Assembly (NCBI RefSeq): GCF_000701425.1
Contig: NZ_JNIW01000008.1
Location: 33,479 to 97,478, forward strand
Length of the DNA: 64,000 nucleotides
Source: Deinococcus frigens DSM 12807
GTDB lineage: Bacteria > Deinococcota > Deinococci > Deinococcales > Deinococcaceae
Reading direction: 5' to 3'
Below the pieces are notes generated by a model. It saw nothing but the letters and a program-made list of their open reading frames with translations. It did no database searches and was not told the origin of the DNA. Of this stretch, positions 21,975 through 30,273 are shown piece by piece (positions within the stretch are counted from its first letter, which is position 1; every line of letters begins with the position of its first letter). Made by a program: the position numbers and the translations under genes.

Positions 21975-23525
21975 ATGATCCAGACCCAGACCTTTGAACC
22001 CGGCCAGATGACCGCGATGGACGTGCTGCGCCTGGCCCTGACCGGCAAGGTGTACGGCGCGGCGATTGAAACGCCGGTCAGCCAGGCCCCCGGCCTGAGC
22101 AAACGCACCGGCAACCGCGTGCTGCTCAAGCGCGAGGACCTGCAACCGATCTTCTCCTTCAAGCTGCGCGGCGCGTACAACAAGATGGCGCAACTTTCAC
22201 CAGAACAGCGGATGAGGGGCGTGATCACAGCGTCGGCGGGCAACCACGCGCAGGGGGTGGCCTACGCGGCGCAGGAGCTGAAGATGCGCGCGGTGATCGT
22301 GATGCCCGCGACGACACCCGAGATCAAGATCGAGGGCTGCCGCGCCCGTGGGGCCGAGGTGGTGTTGCACGGCGACAGCTTTTCCGACGCCGAAACGCAC
22401 GCCTACGCGCTGCAAAAGGAACTGGACCTGACCTTCGTGCATCCCTTCGACGATCCGCTGGTGCTGGCCGGACAGGGCACGGTGGCGCTGGAGTTGCTGC
22501 GGCAGGTGGAAACGGGCAACGGGTATACGGTCTTCGTGCCGGTGGGCGGCGGCGGATTGATCGCGGGCGTGGCCAGCGTGATCAAGGCGCTGCGTCCCGA
22601 TGTCAAGGTGGTGGGCGTGGAGCCGGACGACAGCGACGCCATGTACCAGAGCTTGCAGGCGGACGCGCGGGTGCGCCTGGACTCGGTGGGCATCTTCGTG
22701 GATGGGGTGGCGGTCAAGCAGGTGGGGGCCTACACCTTTGACCTGACCCGCCGCTACGTGGACGACTGGGTGCGCGTCAACACCGATCAGGTCTGCGCGG
22801 CCATCAAGGACGTGTTCGACGACACCCGCGCCGTGATGGAACCCGCCGGGGCACTGGCGGTGGCGGGTCTCAAGAAATACGCGACGGAACAGGCACTGAC
22901 GGACGAAACACTGGTGGCCCTGACCTGCGGCGCAAACGTCAACTTCGATCGTCTGCGCCACGTCTCGGAGCGGGCCGAGATTGGAGAGCAGCGCGAGGCG
23001 ATTCTGGCCGTGACCATTCCGGAGCGCCCCGGAGCCTTCCGCGAATTTATCGAGGTGATCGGCGCGCGGGCCGTGACCGAGTTCAATTACCGCTACGCCC
23101 CGCGCGCCGAGGCGCAGATCTTTGTGGGTGTGCAACTGGCCTCTGCCGGGCAGCGCGGGGAACTGGTGGACACTCTGACGGCGCGCGGCTACGCCGTCCT
23201 GGACCTGACCGACGACGAGCTGGCCAAGGTCCACGTGCGGCACATGGTGGGGGGCCGCGCCCCGGAGGCCACGGGCGAACGCGTCTATTCGTTCACCTTC
23301 CCGGAACGCCCCGGCGCGCTGCTGGAATTTCTGACGCACCTGCACGGGCGCTGGAACATCAGCCTGTTCCATTACCGCAACCACGGCAGCGCCCACGGGC
23401 GGGTGCTGGCGGGCGTGCAGGTGCCAGACGGCGATGAGCACGACTTCGCCGCCTTTGTGCGCGGCCTGGGCTATCCGTCCACCGAAATGACGCACAACCC
23501 GGCGTACCGGCTCTTTCTGACCTGA
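21975..23525 (+). CDS. ilvA: Threonine ammonia-lyase, biosynthetic
   Basis: A 516-residue PLP enzyme that makes 2-oxobutanoate from threonine, the first step to isoleucine. The PLP lysine is K63 in FSFKLRGAYNKM, and the glycine loop is VPVGGGGLIAGVA. Two ACT-like regulatory repeats fill the C-terminus (EQREAILAVTIPERPGAFREF and RVYSFTFPERPGALLEF), as in Ile-inhibited biosynthetic enzymes. GGAGG stands eight bases before ATG 21975; the ATG at 21960 overlaps this site and is unlikely. Expression is probably governed by the upstream leader. Confidence 0.96.
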   Translation: MIQTQTFEPGQMTAMDVLRLALTGKVYGAAIETPVSQAPGLSKRTGNRVLLKREDLQPIFSFKLRGAYNKMAQLSPEQRMRGVITASAGNHAQGVAYAAQELKMRAVIVMPATTPEIKIEGCRARGAEVVLHGDSFSDAETHAYALQKELDLTFVHPFDDPLVLAGQGTVALELLRQVETGNGYTVFVPVGGGGLIAGVASVIKALRPDVKVVGVEPDDSDAMYQSLQADARVRLDSVGIFVDGVAVKQVGAYTFDLTRRYVDDWVRVNTDQVCAAIKDVFDDTRAVMEPAGALAVAGLKKYATEQALTDETLVALTCGANVNFDRLRHVSERAEIGEQREAILAVTIPERPGAFREFIEVIGARAVTEFNYRYAPRAEAQIFVGVQLASAGQRGELVDTLTARGYAVLDLTDDELAKVHVRHMVGGRAPEATGERVYSFTFPERPGALLEFLTHLHGRWNISLFHYRNHGSAHGRVLAGVQVPDGDEHDFAAFVRGLGYPSTEMTHNPAYRLFLT

Positions 23526-23769
23526 TTTTGTCTGTTCTGATCTGCGGCCTGACCCCAAATTGCGAAAGGTCGAGGCCGAATCCGAGCGGAGCAAATGGCG
23601 AAAAACACTACCTCGCGGCAATGAACGTACACTCGGTGGCGGTCCCGAATGTCTGGGAATGACCGCAGGACGGTATGGTTGCCGCTGCACCCAGAATGTT
23701 GAGAATTCGTACAGACCTGCCGACCTCCTCCGCCCGTGCCCTTCACGCCGGAGCCGTATGCTGAACCGC

Positions 23770-24087
23770 ATGGTTCATACGAGCGAGCAGATCATCACCA
23801 TCCACGGGGCATGGCACGGCCAGACGAATGAGCCTGGCCGGGTCTTCAAGGGCAAGATTGTCCGCTCTGATCTGCCCGGCCTGCGCAAGGGCACCAACGC
23901 CGAGGTCACCTTCGGCCACAGCGCGGGCCGGACCCATGACGCCGCCGAACACGGTACCTACACCCTGATCGCAGGCAGCAAAACCCTCCCGCTGATGAGC
24001 TTTATCTGCCGCAGCGTGGGAACCACAGGCCAGCACAGGACCAACGACACCCAGGAAGCCGACTGGCAGGCAGTGCCGCTGGGATGA
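23770..24087 (+). CDS. Hypothetical small protein
   Basis: A 105-residue soluble protein that I do not recognise. It has no signal peptide, and one cysteine (SFICRSVG). Charged and glycine-rich stretches such as GRVFKGKIVRSDLPGLRKGTN suggest a small beta-rich fold. ATG 23770 has TATGCT seven bases upstream, a leaderless-type promoter; ATG 23758 overlaps that box and is unlikely. The 240 bases before it (23526-23769) show nothing I can name. Confidence 0.65.
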   Translation: MVHTSEQIITIHGAWHGQTNEPGRVFKGKIVRSDLPGLRKGTNAEVTFGHSAGRTHDAAEHGTYTLIAGSKTLPLMSFICRSVGTTGQHRTNDTQEADWQAVPLG

Positions 24088-24169
24088 CGCGGGTCGGCAG
24101 GTCTAAAAGTCTGGAGGCCAGAACACCAGAAGAAATGCTGCGTTCTGACCTTCAGAATTTTTGACGGCG

Positions 24170-24493
24170 TTAGCGGTAGCGCAGCGCTTCCATCACCTCT
24201 TCGACCAATTCCACGCTGTCACCGCGTTCGGCGGACGTCGCCACATGCGCTTCCAGATGACCGCGCAGCACCACGTCGCCCGCACCGCTCAGCGCGCCCT
24301 GCACGGCCTTGATCTGCCGCAGCACGTCCACGCAGTAGACCTCCGGATCATCCAGCATCCGCACGATGCTGTCCAGGTGGCCGCGCGCGATGCTCAGGCG
24401 GCGGCGGGCGCGTTTGCGGGCGTCCTCCGGCATGCACAGTTTGCCCCAGGCGGCGCAGTGTGGGGCGTTCGCAATTGCCCCGGCGCTGGTCAC
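24170..24493 (-). CDS. csoR: CsoR-family copper-sensing repressor (C-H-H type)
   Basis: A 107-residue DUF156 regulator, all-helical, releasing DNA when it binds Cu(I). The metal ligands are C54 (VYCVDVLRQ), H79 and H83 (RGHLEAH). Most CsoR proteins have C-H-C; a histidine in the third place is known for Thermus thermophilus CsoR. GTG 24493 overlaps the copZ stop (GTGA); ATG 24433 would give a shorter form nearer the usual family length, dropping an N-terminus with its own HCAAWGKLC. It is co-transcribed with copZ. Confidence 0.85.
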   Translation of the reverse strand: MTSAGAIANAPHCAAWGKLCMPEDARKRARRRLSIARGHLDSIVRMLDDPEVYCVDVLRQIKAVQGALSGAGDVVLRGHLEAHVATSAERGDSVELVEEVMEALRYR

Positions 24494-24708
24494 CCGTTCG
24501 CCACCTGCGCGGCGTAGCCTTCCTCGGCCACGGCACTGATCATGGCCCCGGTATCGGCGTCGCCGTGGACGGTGGCCTTGCCGCCCTCCAGATCAACCTG
24601 CACGTCATGCACACCCGTTACGCCCTTCAGGGCCTTTTCCACAGCCCCCACGCAGTGGCCGCAGGTCATGCCGTCAACTTTCAGTTCGGTGGTCATGGGA
24701 GTAGTCAT
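24490..24708 (-). CDS. copZ: Copper chaperone CopZ (HMA domain)
   Basis: A 72-residue single heavy-metal-associated domain with the Cu(I) site MTCGHC (C16 and C19). It hands copper to a P-type ATPase and to the CsoR sensor. The ATG is six bases after TACTAT, a leaderless-type start. Its natural partner, copA, survives only as a wreck on the other side of the promoter. Confidence 0.92.
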   Translation of the reverse strand: MTTPMTTELKVDGMTCGHCVGAVEKALKGVTGVHDVQVDLEGGKATVHGDADTGAMISAVAEEGYAAQVANG

Positions 24709-24714
24709 GGGTCA

Positions 24715-24744
24715 ATAGTAGACCCCAGGGGGGAGGAGGGTCAA
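24715..24744 (-). promoter_or_regulatory. copZ-csoR promoter with GC-rich CsoR-type operator in the spacer
   Basis: Reading on the minus strand: TTGACC (24744-24739), 18 bases, TACTAT (24720-24715). The spacer contains CCCCCCTGGGG (GACCCCAGGGGGGA on the plus strand at 24721-24734), a G/C pseudo-palindrome like known CsoR/RcnR sites. A bound repressor would sit between the -35 and -10 boxes. Confidence 0.65.
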
Positions 24745-24894
24745 GTAGAGAGGTCTAAAGGGCAAGGGAACCAAAAGCAGAAATCTCAATTAACTGTTGC
24801 TCCTAGACCTTTGGAAGGGTCTGCCTTCATCGGCTGTCTTCAATGGGTTGCCAATCCTCCTGCCTTATCCTCCCCAGGGGGGTGTGGAGATATT

Positions 24895-25370
24895 ATGACG
24901 GGGAAGACTGTCGGTCTGGACATTGCCAGGATGACCTGCGCTGCCTGCGTGGGCTGGATAGAACGCGGGCTGCAAAAGGCAGACGGCGTGCGGACGCCGC
25001 CGTGAACCTGGCGACGGAGCAGGCCAGCGTGACCCATGATCCGGCGCTGACGAACGCCACTCAGGTTGTGACGACCGTGATTGGCACCAGCGACGAGACG
25101 CGCAGGCCGGAACTCTCCATTCCTGTGGAGGTCTAACCCACGAGGCCAGTAGGGCGGGTGGAGCACGGCTTGCGGGGGCTGCCGAGCGCCAGCGTCAACC
25201 TCGCCGCCACCGAGCGGGCCAGCTTGATGTCCTTACGTGCCGCCATGCTGCCGTGCGGCAATCGGTGCGGGAGCCGGGTACAACGTGCCGGACGAGGCCC
25301 CCAGTCTCAATCCCATCTGGACGCTGACCGCGCCCGCAAGGCGAAGGAAATTGCGGCATTTCGGAGTCCG
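24895..25370 (+). pseudogene. Remnant of copper P-type ATPase copA (N-terminal HMA domains only)
   Basis: After GGAG and an ATG at 24895 the first frame reads a heavy-metal domain (ARMTCAACVGWIERGLQKADGV), then a frameshift at about 24990 continues it as ADAAVNLATEQASVTHDPALT and a linker SIPVEV ending in TAA. A second HMA domain follows in pieces: VEHGLRGLPSASVNLAATERASL (its MTCxxC lost), GAGYNVPDEAPSLNP in another frame, and the pre-membrane linker DADRARKAKEIAAF. The membrane and ATPase core (over 500 residues) is gone. It is divergent to copZ-csoR, the expected place for copA. Confidence 0.75.
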
Positions 25371-25504
25371 TATGAGTCCAGCGGGGCGCGGGACGGCTGA
25401 AGCATGCGACAAATGCCTGCTGTTGACTTGCCACAAGACTTCTCGCCAGATCCACTTCCTGCGGAGAGGGCTTGTTTATAGCGGGGGCCTTCTTTTTCGG
25501 GGCG

Positions 25505-26182
25505 CTATAGCATGCGGCACTCCACCGCCTTGAGGACGGCGCGGGTGCGGTCGCGGACGCCCATCTTGGACAGGATGCTGGAGACGTAGCCCTTGATGGT
25601 TCCCTCGGTGGTGGTGATCAGCCCGGCGATCTCGCGGTTGCTGAAGCCGCCCGCCATCAGGCGCAACACCTCCTTTTCACGGCCCGTCAGAGCAACGGGG
25701 TCCATACGGTCTATGTGGTCCCGGTGGCCTTGCTCGCGGGCAGGGCGCAGTTCATTCAGGCCGCGCTGGAGCTGCGCCGTCAGGGTGGGTTGCAGCCAGC
25801 GCCCGCCGCCCGCCACCGTGCGGATGGCCTCCAGCAGCACCGGCAGCGACACGTCCTTGAGCAGATACCCTTTGGCCCCCAGTTGCACGGCGGCCAGCAA
25901 CAACTCGTCGTCCTCAAAGGTGGTCAGGATCAGGGTGGGCACCAGCGGAACGCCCCGCGCCTGTGCCGCTGCGGCGAGCGCCCGCAACACCCCCAGGCCG
26001 TCCAGGCGGGGCATCCGGTAATCCAGCAGCAGCACGTCGGGGCGGGCATCCGGCACGGTGGTTAGGGCCTGCTCGCCGTCCTCGGCCTCGGCCACCACCG
26101 TCATGTCCCCGGCCAGGGCCAGCATGCTGCACAGGCCCTGGCGCACCAGCGTCTGGTCTTCCACGATGCAGATCCGGATCAC
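25505..26182 (-). CDS. NarL/LuxR-type response regulator
   Basis: A 225-residue regulator. The receiver domain has E8, D9, phospho-acceptor D54 (LLLDYRMP) and K109 (GYLLKD). A LuxR helix-turn-helix fills the C-terminus (ALTGREKEVLRLMAGGFSNREIAGLI). Its ATG overlaps the stop of the kinase gene (ATGA), so it is the cognate partner. Its target genes are not visible from the sequence. Confidence 0.94.
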   Translation of the reverse strand: MIRICIVEDQTLVRQGLCSMLALAGDMTVVAEAEDGEQALTTVPDARPDVLLLDYRMPRLDGLGVLRALAAAAQARGVPLVPTLILTTFEDDELLLAAVQLGAKGYLLKDVSLPVLLEAIRTVAGGGRWLQPTLTAQLQRGLNELRPAREQGHRDHIDRMDPVALTGREKEVLRLMAGGFSNREIAGLITTTEGTIKGYVSSILSKMGVRDRTRAVLKAVECRML

Positions 26183-27522
26183 GGCGTTTTCCCTCCTTCA
26201 GTAGCTGGGCCTGAACCCTGGGCAAACACGGAGCCTGCCGCCGCTACCGGGCCGGGCAACGGCAGGCGCACCAGCAGTTCCAGCGGCTGGCCAGGAATGG
26301 CGCGCACCTCCAGGCTGCCGCCCACGCTCTCCAGGCGCTCGCGCATGCCGCTCAGGCCGCAGCCGGGTTGCAGGTTGCGGGTGCCGTGTCCGTCGTCGCG
26401 GGTATGCAGAGTCAGACTCCGTGCCCCGCCGTCACGGTCCGCGACGCAGGCAAAGTCCAGCCACACCTGCCGCGCCCCGGCATGCCGCACGGCGTTGGTC
26501 AGGCCCTCCTGCACGGTCCGCAGCAGCACCTGCGACTGCACCGGACACGGCACGCTGAAGCCGGGCGAGAAACTCAGGTGGAAGGGCAGGGACGCCGCGC
26601 GGGCCAGCGCCTCGATCTCGGCCCGGACATCACAGGGGGCAGCCTCCCGCATGCCGCGTACAGCGGTGCGCACGTCTCCCAGCAGCGTGCGGGCCAGCGT
26701 TCCGGCCTGCTCCACATGCCCCCGGGCCGGGCTGGGCGGCAGCAGATGCAGCGCCACTTGCAGGTTCATCCCCAGCGCGGTCAGGTGGTGGCCCATCAGG
26801 TCGTGCAGCTCGCGCGAGATCTGAAGGCGTTCGGCCTGACGGCTGGCTTCGGCCAGCAGCGCGCGCGTGGCCCGCAGTTCATCCACCACCTCGGCCAGTT
26901 GCCGCCTGGCCCTGATCTCGCGCACGGCGGTCTGCGCGGTGGTCACGGCAAACAGTTGAAAGCACAGGTAGCCGGTCCCGTAGGACCACGCGTCCGGCGC
27001 ACTCCAGTACGTCAGGTAGATGGTCATCAGCCCCACGGTCTGGGCGGCCACCCACACCAGCGCCCAGCGCACCGGGACGATTACCGCCACCTGGGCCGCG
27101 ATCACCAGCAGCAGCCCGGCCAGCACGCTGTTGCCGTCCAGCAGTTCGTTGCCCAGCAGCGCCAGCACCGATTCCAGCGCTGCCAGAGACAGCGCCAGCC
27201 GCTGCCATTTCAGGCCATCCGGCAATGAGGTCGCCGTGACGAACACCACCAGAAAACCCAGCATGACCAGCACCCAGGGCAGCAGTTCCCCCTGGGTCAG
27301 TCCCTCCCGGCTGGGCGGGGCCAGCAGCGAATGCGCCAGCAGCACCGTCCACAGCAGCACGCCAGTCCAGCGAATACCGCGCCGGATCTCGGCCAGCGGC
27401 GCGGCGGGAAGGGGGGGCGCTGCCGGGGCACCTATGAGCGAAAACCAGCGCCGTGCAGCACGCTTGACCTGGCCTGTCGGGGAGCTGGACGGAGCAACCG
27501 GAGGAGGAAGCAGAACAGTCAT
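26179..27522 (-). CDS. Sensor histidine kinase, HisKA_3 (DesK/NarL) type
   Basis: A 447-residue membrane kinase. Five or six hydrophobic helices (about 53-200) form the sensor with no large outside loop, so it may sense membrane state or a small molecule. The phospho-acceptor is H240 in SRELHDLMGHH, followed by a HATPase_c domain with TNAVRHAGA (N box), HTRDDGHGT (G1 box) and GCGLSGMRERLESVGG (G2 box). Gene order kinase-regulator with a four-base overlap defines a two-component pair. Confidence 0.92.
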   Translation of the reverse strand: MTVLLPPPVAPSSSPTGQVKRAARRWFSLIGAPAAPPLPAAPLAEIRRGIRWTGVLLWTVLLAHSLLAPPSREGLTQGELLPWVLVMLGFLVVFVTATSLPDGLKWQRLALSLAALESVLALLGNELLDGNSVLAGLLLVIAAQVAVIVPVRWALVWVAAQTVGLMTIYLTYWSAPDAWSYGTGYLCFQLFAVTTAQTAVREIRARRQLAEVVDELRATRALLAEASRQAERLQISRELHDLMGHHLTALGMNLQVALHLLPPSPARGHVEQAGTLARTLLGDVRTAVRGMREAAPCDVRAEIEALARAASLPFHLSFSPGFSVPCPVQSQVLLRTVQEGLTNAVRHAGARQVWLDFACVADRDGGARSLTLHTRDDGHGTRNLQPGCGLSGMRERLESVGGSLEVRAIPGQPLELLVRLPLPGPVAAAGSVFAQGSGPATEGGKTP

Positions 27523-27724
27523 GGTGGCCTCGGCAGGGAGGAAGGAGGAAGGATCGTGGCCGGAAACACCGGCCCAGGGGCAACGGGGACGGCCAGAAGC
27601 GGCAACATCAGGTCCCGGGGATCAGGTGCGAGGGAAGCGGGTGAATTGAGGGGGAAGACACCGTACTGTACGCGGGCGGCACCTGCCTGCTGCCCCTGTC
27701 TGCACCGGGTTCAAAGAGAGGAGC

Positions 27725-27760
27725 GGCCAGAACGGATCCGCGCTGGCCACCCACGTCCGT
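27725..27760 (-). terminator. Possible terminator after the 228-residue lipoprotein gene
   Basis: Read on the minus strand, GGCCAG and CTGGCC form a 6-bp stem around a 12-base loop, followed by a pyrimidine-rich TCCTCTCTTT. Confidence 0.45.
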
Positions 27761-27769
27761 ACCTTTGTG

Positions 27770-28456
27770 CTAGACGATGATCTCGCACAGCAGATCGCGG
27801 CTCAACGGCACCCAGCGGCCCGAGGCGTGCAGTTTCCTGGCCAGCGTATTGAAGGCGTAGGTGCAGCCCCTGGAAATCGCCTCACCGATGATCAGTTTGA
27901 TCACACCCCGGATCGGACCTTTCAGGGCGGCCTTGAGCCAGCGCGGAGAGTGCTTGTATTTGTTGATCAGGTACACCAGCTTGTTGAACACCCAGTCGCT
28001 GACACCCTGGGCCGCCAGACCCGTGGCCACCGTTCCCTGAGCAGTCAGGCCCGTGATCACGAACGGCGCGCCGCCGTTGCCGCTCTGGCCTGCGGGAAGG
28101 GTCCGCAGTTCGGCGTAGCGGGGTGCGCCCGCCTCGACGGTCCCCAGCAGCATGACCGGCTCGCCTGCCGCAGTGGTGGCCTCCAGATAGCTGGTGGGCA
28201 CGCCCGCCTCTTCCAGGGTGACCTGCGAGAGGACACTCAGACCACGCGCCGCCGCGACGCCCAGCGTGCGGTCCTGGTTGGCCTGCGCGTCCGGCGACAG
28301 CGTCAGGGTGGCCGGGATTTCGGCTGTTTCGGCAGCCGCCGGGGCCGGGGCCGGCGCGCTGGTCAGCGGGGTCTGACCACAGGCGCTCAGGGTGATCATC
28401 AGGGACAGAAAGGCGGCGGTGGCGCTGCGGCGGACGGGGACAGTGGAATGGAACAT
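27770..28456 (-). CDS. Lipoprotein of unknown function with cationic amphipathic C-terminus
   Basis: A 228-residue protein with a lipoprotein signal ending in ITLSAC (C26), then a Pro/Ala-rich linker. The middle (about 60-135) is a probable beta-rich domain. The last 90 residues are helical and basic: VFNKLVYLINKYKHSPRWLKAALKG, then IKLIIGEAISRGCTYAF, with two cysteines (C198 and C224 region). That pattern could bind or perturb membranes. I do not recognise a family. GGAGG stands six to seven bases before ATG, in a leader (GGAGGCCCACCATG) nearly the same as that of the next lipoprotein gene. Confidence 0.75.
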   Translation of the reverse strand: MFHSTVPVRRSATAAFLSLMITLSACGQTPLTSAPAPAPAAAETAEIPATLTLSPDAQANQDRTLGVAAARGLSVLSQVTLEEAGVPTSYLEATTAAGEPVMLLGTVEAGAPRYAELRTLPAGQSGNGGAPFVITGLTAQGTVATGLAAQGVSDWVFNKLVYLINKYKHSPRWLKAALKGPIRGVIKLIIGEAISRGCTYAFNTLARKLHASGRWVPLSRDLLCEIIV

Positions 28457-28780
28457 GGTGGGCCTCCGGGAATGACGGGCGCGCGGGTCAGACGAGCGCT
28501 GCGCGCCGGGAGAGAAGAAGCGCTTCCGGGAATGACGTGAGGGGGACGGCGGAAGCAGAGGAAATCACCACAAAAGTCAGTTGGCTGACGCGGGTATCTG
28601 GACGAAGATCAACCTCCCTGAGCTGGAAACATGGGGCACAGACGGTCTGGACGCGCCAGAGAAGCTTTGTACAGAGGGGTCTCTAGGCACGGACTGGACA
28701 GATGAAATGGGTCCCGAATCGCGGGGGCGGCGCAGAATGAAGCCGCAGAATGAAACCGTGGCCCACGGCTTACCGAGTGC
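28457..28780. other. 324-bp gene-free spacer between two lipoprotein genes
   Basis: No convincing frame. A short inverted repeat, GTCAG-TTGG-CTGAC, lies at 28576-28589 upstream of the 228-residue lipoprotein gene and could be an operator. A TTGATC at 28612-28607 (minus strand) resembles a -35 box, but I see no -10 box at the right distance. Nothing else stands out. Confidence 0.35.
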
Positions 28781-29506
28781 CTAGCGGTGCCACTTGAGCC
28801 AGCCGAACGCACTATTGACCGCGCTGTAATAGGCCTGCGCGGCGGCGTAGCAGCCAGGGCGGGCATACCAGCTCTTGGTGTTGCACAGGGAGCGCATATT
28901 CCTCAGGAAGGCCGAATCGGTCATGGCCTTGTTGTAGGGCCAGTAGGCAACAGGACGGAGCTTGGGCAGATTGCGGTAGCCAAAATCATGCACGTTACAG
29001 GCGTTACGGAAAAAGGTGTTGTAGCCCAGGCCCAGACCCTTGGGGGCGCTACAGCCGTCGTAGTTCCAGTCCAGGCCGCTGTAGTTGGGCGAGCGCCGCT
29101 CGGCGAAATAATGGCTGATGCTGCCCCAGGCGACGCTCTGGGCATATCCCGCCTTGCCGGTGGCCTGTGCGCTCAGGCCCTCTGCCGGACCAGCCTGAAG
29201 GGCCAGCGCCTCGGCGTTCAGTCCCTCGTTGGGCAAACCGTAGGCTTCTTTCAGACCCTGGAGCAGCAGTGGATCGTTGGCATATTCCTTCAGGATGGCC
29301 TGGCTCTCGGCGTCTTGCAGTTCGGGGCGCGCGGCGAACTCGGCGATCTGCTCGGCCACCGACGGTCCTGCCGTGGCCACCGCTTCGGTGATGGCCACAG
29401 GGACAGGCGGCGTGCTGGCCGTTCCCCCCTGTGATCCGCAGGAGGTCAGCACCAGCGCGCCCAGCAACACAGAACCGAGTCCGAAATGAATCCCGGGGTA
29501 TTTCAT
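28781..29506 (-). CDS. Secreted phospholipase A2 lipoprotein (prokaryotic PLA2 family)
   Basis: A 241-residue lipoprotein: signal peptide ending in LTSC (C23), a helical linker rich in Ala/Glu, and a C-terminal PLA2 domain. The catalytic block is FFRNACNVHDFGYRN with the H173-D174 pair, preceded by DGCSAPKGLG, as in the small prokaryotic PLA2 family known from Streptomyces and some fungi. It would release fatty acids from phospholipid at the cell surface or outside. AGGAGG stands before ATG 29506; the frame extends upstream but without support. Whether it acts on foreign or own membranes is unknown. Confidence 0.87.
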   Translation of the reverse strand: MKYPGIHFGLGSVLLGALVLTSCGSQGGTASTPPVPVAITEAVATAGPSVAEQIAEFAARPELQDAESQAILKEYANDPLLLQGLKEAYGLPNEGLNAEALALQAGPAEGLSAQATGKAGYAQSVAWGSISHYFAERRSPNYSGLDWNYDGCSAPKGLGLGYNTFFRNACNVHDFGYRNLPKLRPVAYWPYNKAMTDSAFLRNMRSLCNTKSWYARPGCYAAAQAYYSAVNSAFGWLKWHR

Positions 29507-29736
29507 GGTGGAACCTCCTGGAACAGAGCTGGGGGCCATGCTGAAGTGCAAGGCGGGGCAAGGATCCGACAGTCTCTCGCCTCCCAACAGCGGCGACTGA
29601 ACGCGACTGTGATGGGGCTGCGGTGGAGCTGTTGCGAAAGAACCGAACTGTGGAACTGATCAGAGCTTAGGCTTCGGCACCCCAGTTGCCCACTGCCGAA
29701 AGTCAGTGGAAAATTAAAGGAGGCTTTATATTTATC

Positions 29737-30129
29737 TCATTCTATTGGCAGAAGCGGCTGAGGCGCGAGCATCGGCACGCTCCAGATTTTCAACCCCTGT
29801 GCTTCCGCGCTGCCCACGCCCCGGTACTCCAGCGCCCACGCCACCAACGCTGGCTGAAAGAACAGCCTTGTTAGACGGGCGCGGTCCGAGTTCAGCCCGG
29901 AGGCGTCGCGGTGGGTCAGGTCCTGCAAGATATTGCCGGGAAACACCACCACAGAGAAGGCGGCCATGATCCAGCCCAGCCGCAGGCTGTCGGGAACCTG
30001 CGCCTGAAAATCCTGGTGCAAAAAGGTCAGGTGGCCGCTGCCCGCAAACGCGAGGGCCGCGCCCAGCAGCAGGCGGGCGGCATTCTGCGGAAAGGAGACT
30101 GCTGGAGTGATGGCGGGAGTGTGCCGCAA
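29737..30129 (-). CDS. DoxX-like membrane protein, apparently shortened
   Basis: A 130-residue protein from TTG 30129. The N-terminal half (ARLLLGAALAFAGSGHLTFLHQDFQAQVP) and the later block (GWIMAAFSVVVFPGNILQDLTHRDASGLNSDRARLTRLFFQPALVAWAL) both look like DoxX-family membrane proteins. From family knowledge, about 30-40 residues including one membrane helix are expected between them, where this sequence has only DSLRL. The C-terminus ends in an unusual tail encoded beside an AT-rich patch (29706-29745). It may be a deletion derivative and non-functional. Confidence 0.55.
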   Translation of the reverse strand: MRHTPAITPAVSFPQNAARLLLGAALAFAGSGHLTFLHQDFQAQVPDSLRLGWIMAAFSVVVFPGNILQDLTHRDASGLNSDRARLTRLFFQPALVAWALEYRGVGSAEAQGLKIWSVPMLAPQPLLPIE

Positions 30130-30230
30130 CGCGCACGGCGGCCATCATTCCTTTGCTGTTCAGAGATGGACCGGATTTTATCAGCCTCCGACATACACTT
30201 TAGGGATGACCTTGATCCGCCCTTCAGGAC

Positions 30231-30259
30231 TGGACGCCAGTTTCGCTTTCGCCTATACT
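30231..30259 (+). promoter_or_regulatory. Promoter of the cinA-ligT-recA operon
   Basis: TGGACG (30231-30236), 17 bases, TATACT (30254-30259); transcription would start about eight bases before the cinA ATG at 30274. I looked for the 17-bp radiation/desiccation response palindrome and found only a GACATA half-site near 30190. Confidence 0.55.
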
Positions 30260-30273
30260 CCGGCGGTGTTGTT

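Noticed and set aside
25479..25508. Inverted repeat ATAGCG...CGCTAT as a terminator after the response regulator
   Set aside because: The interior does not pair and no T tract follows on the minus strand.
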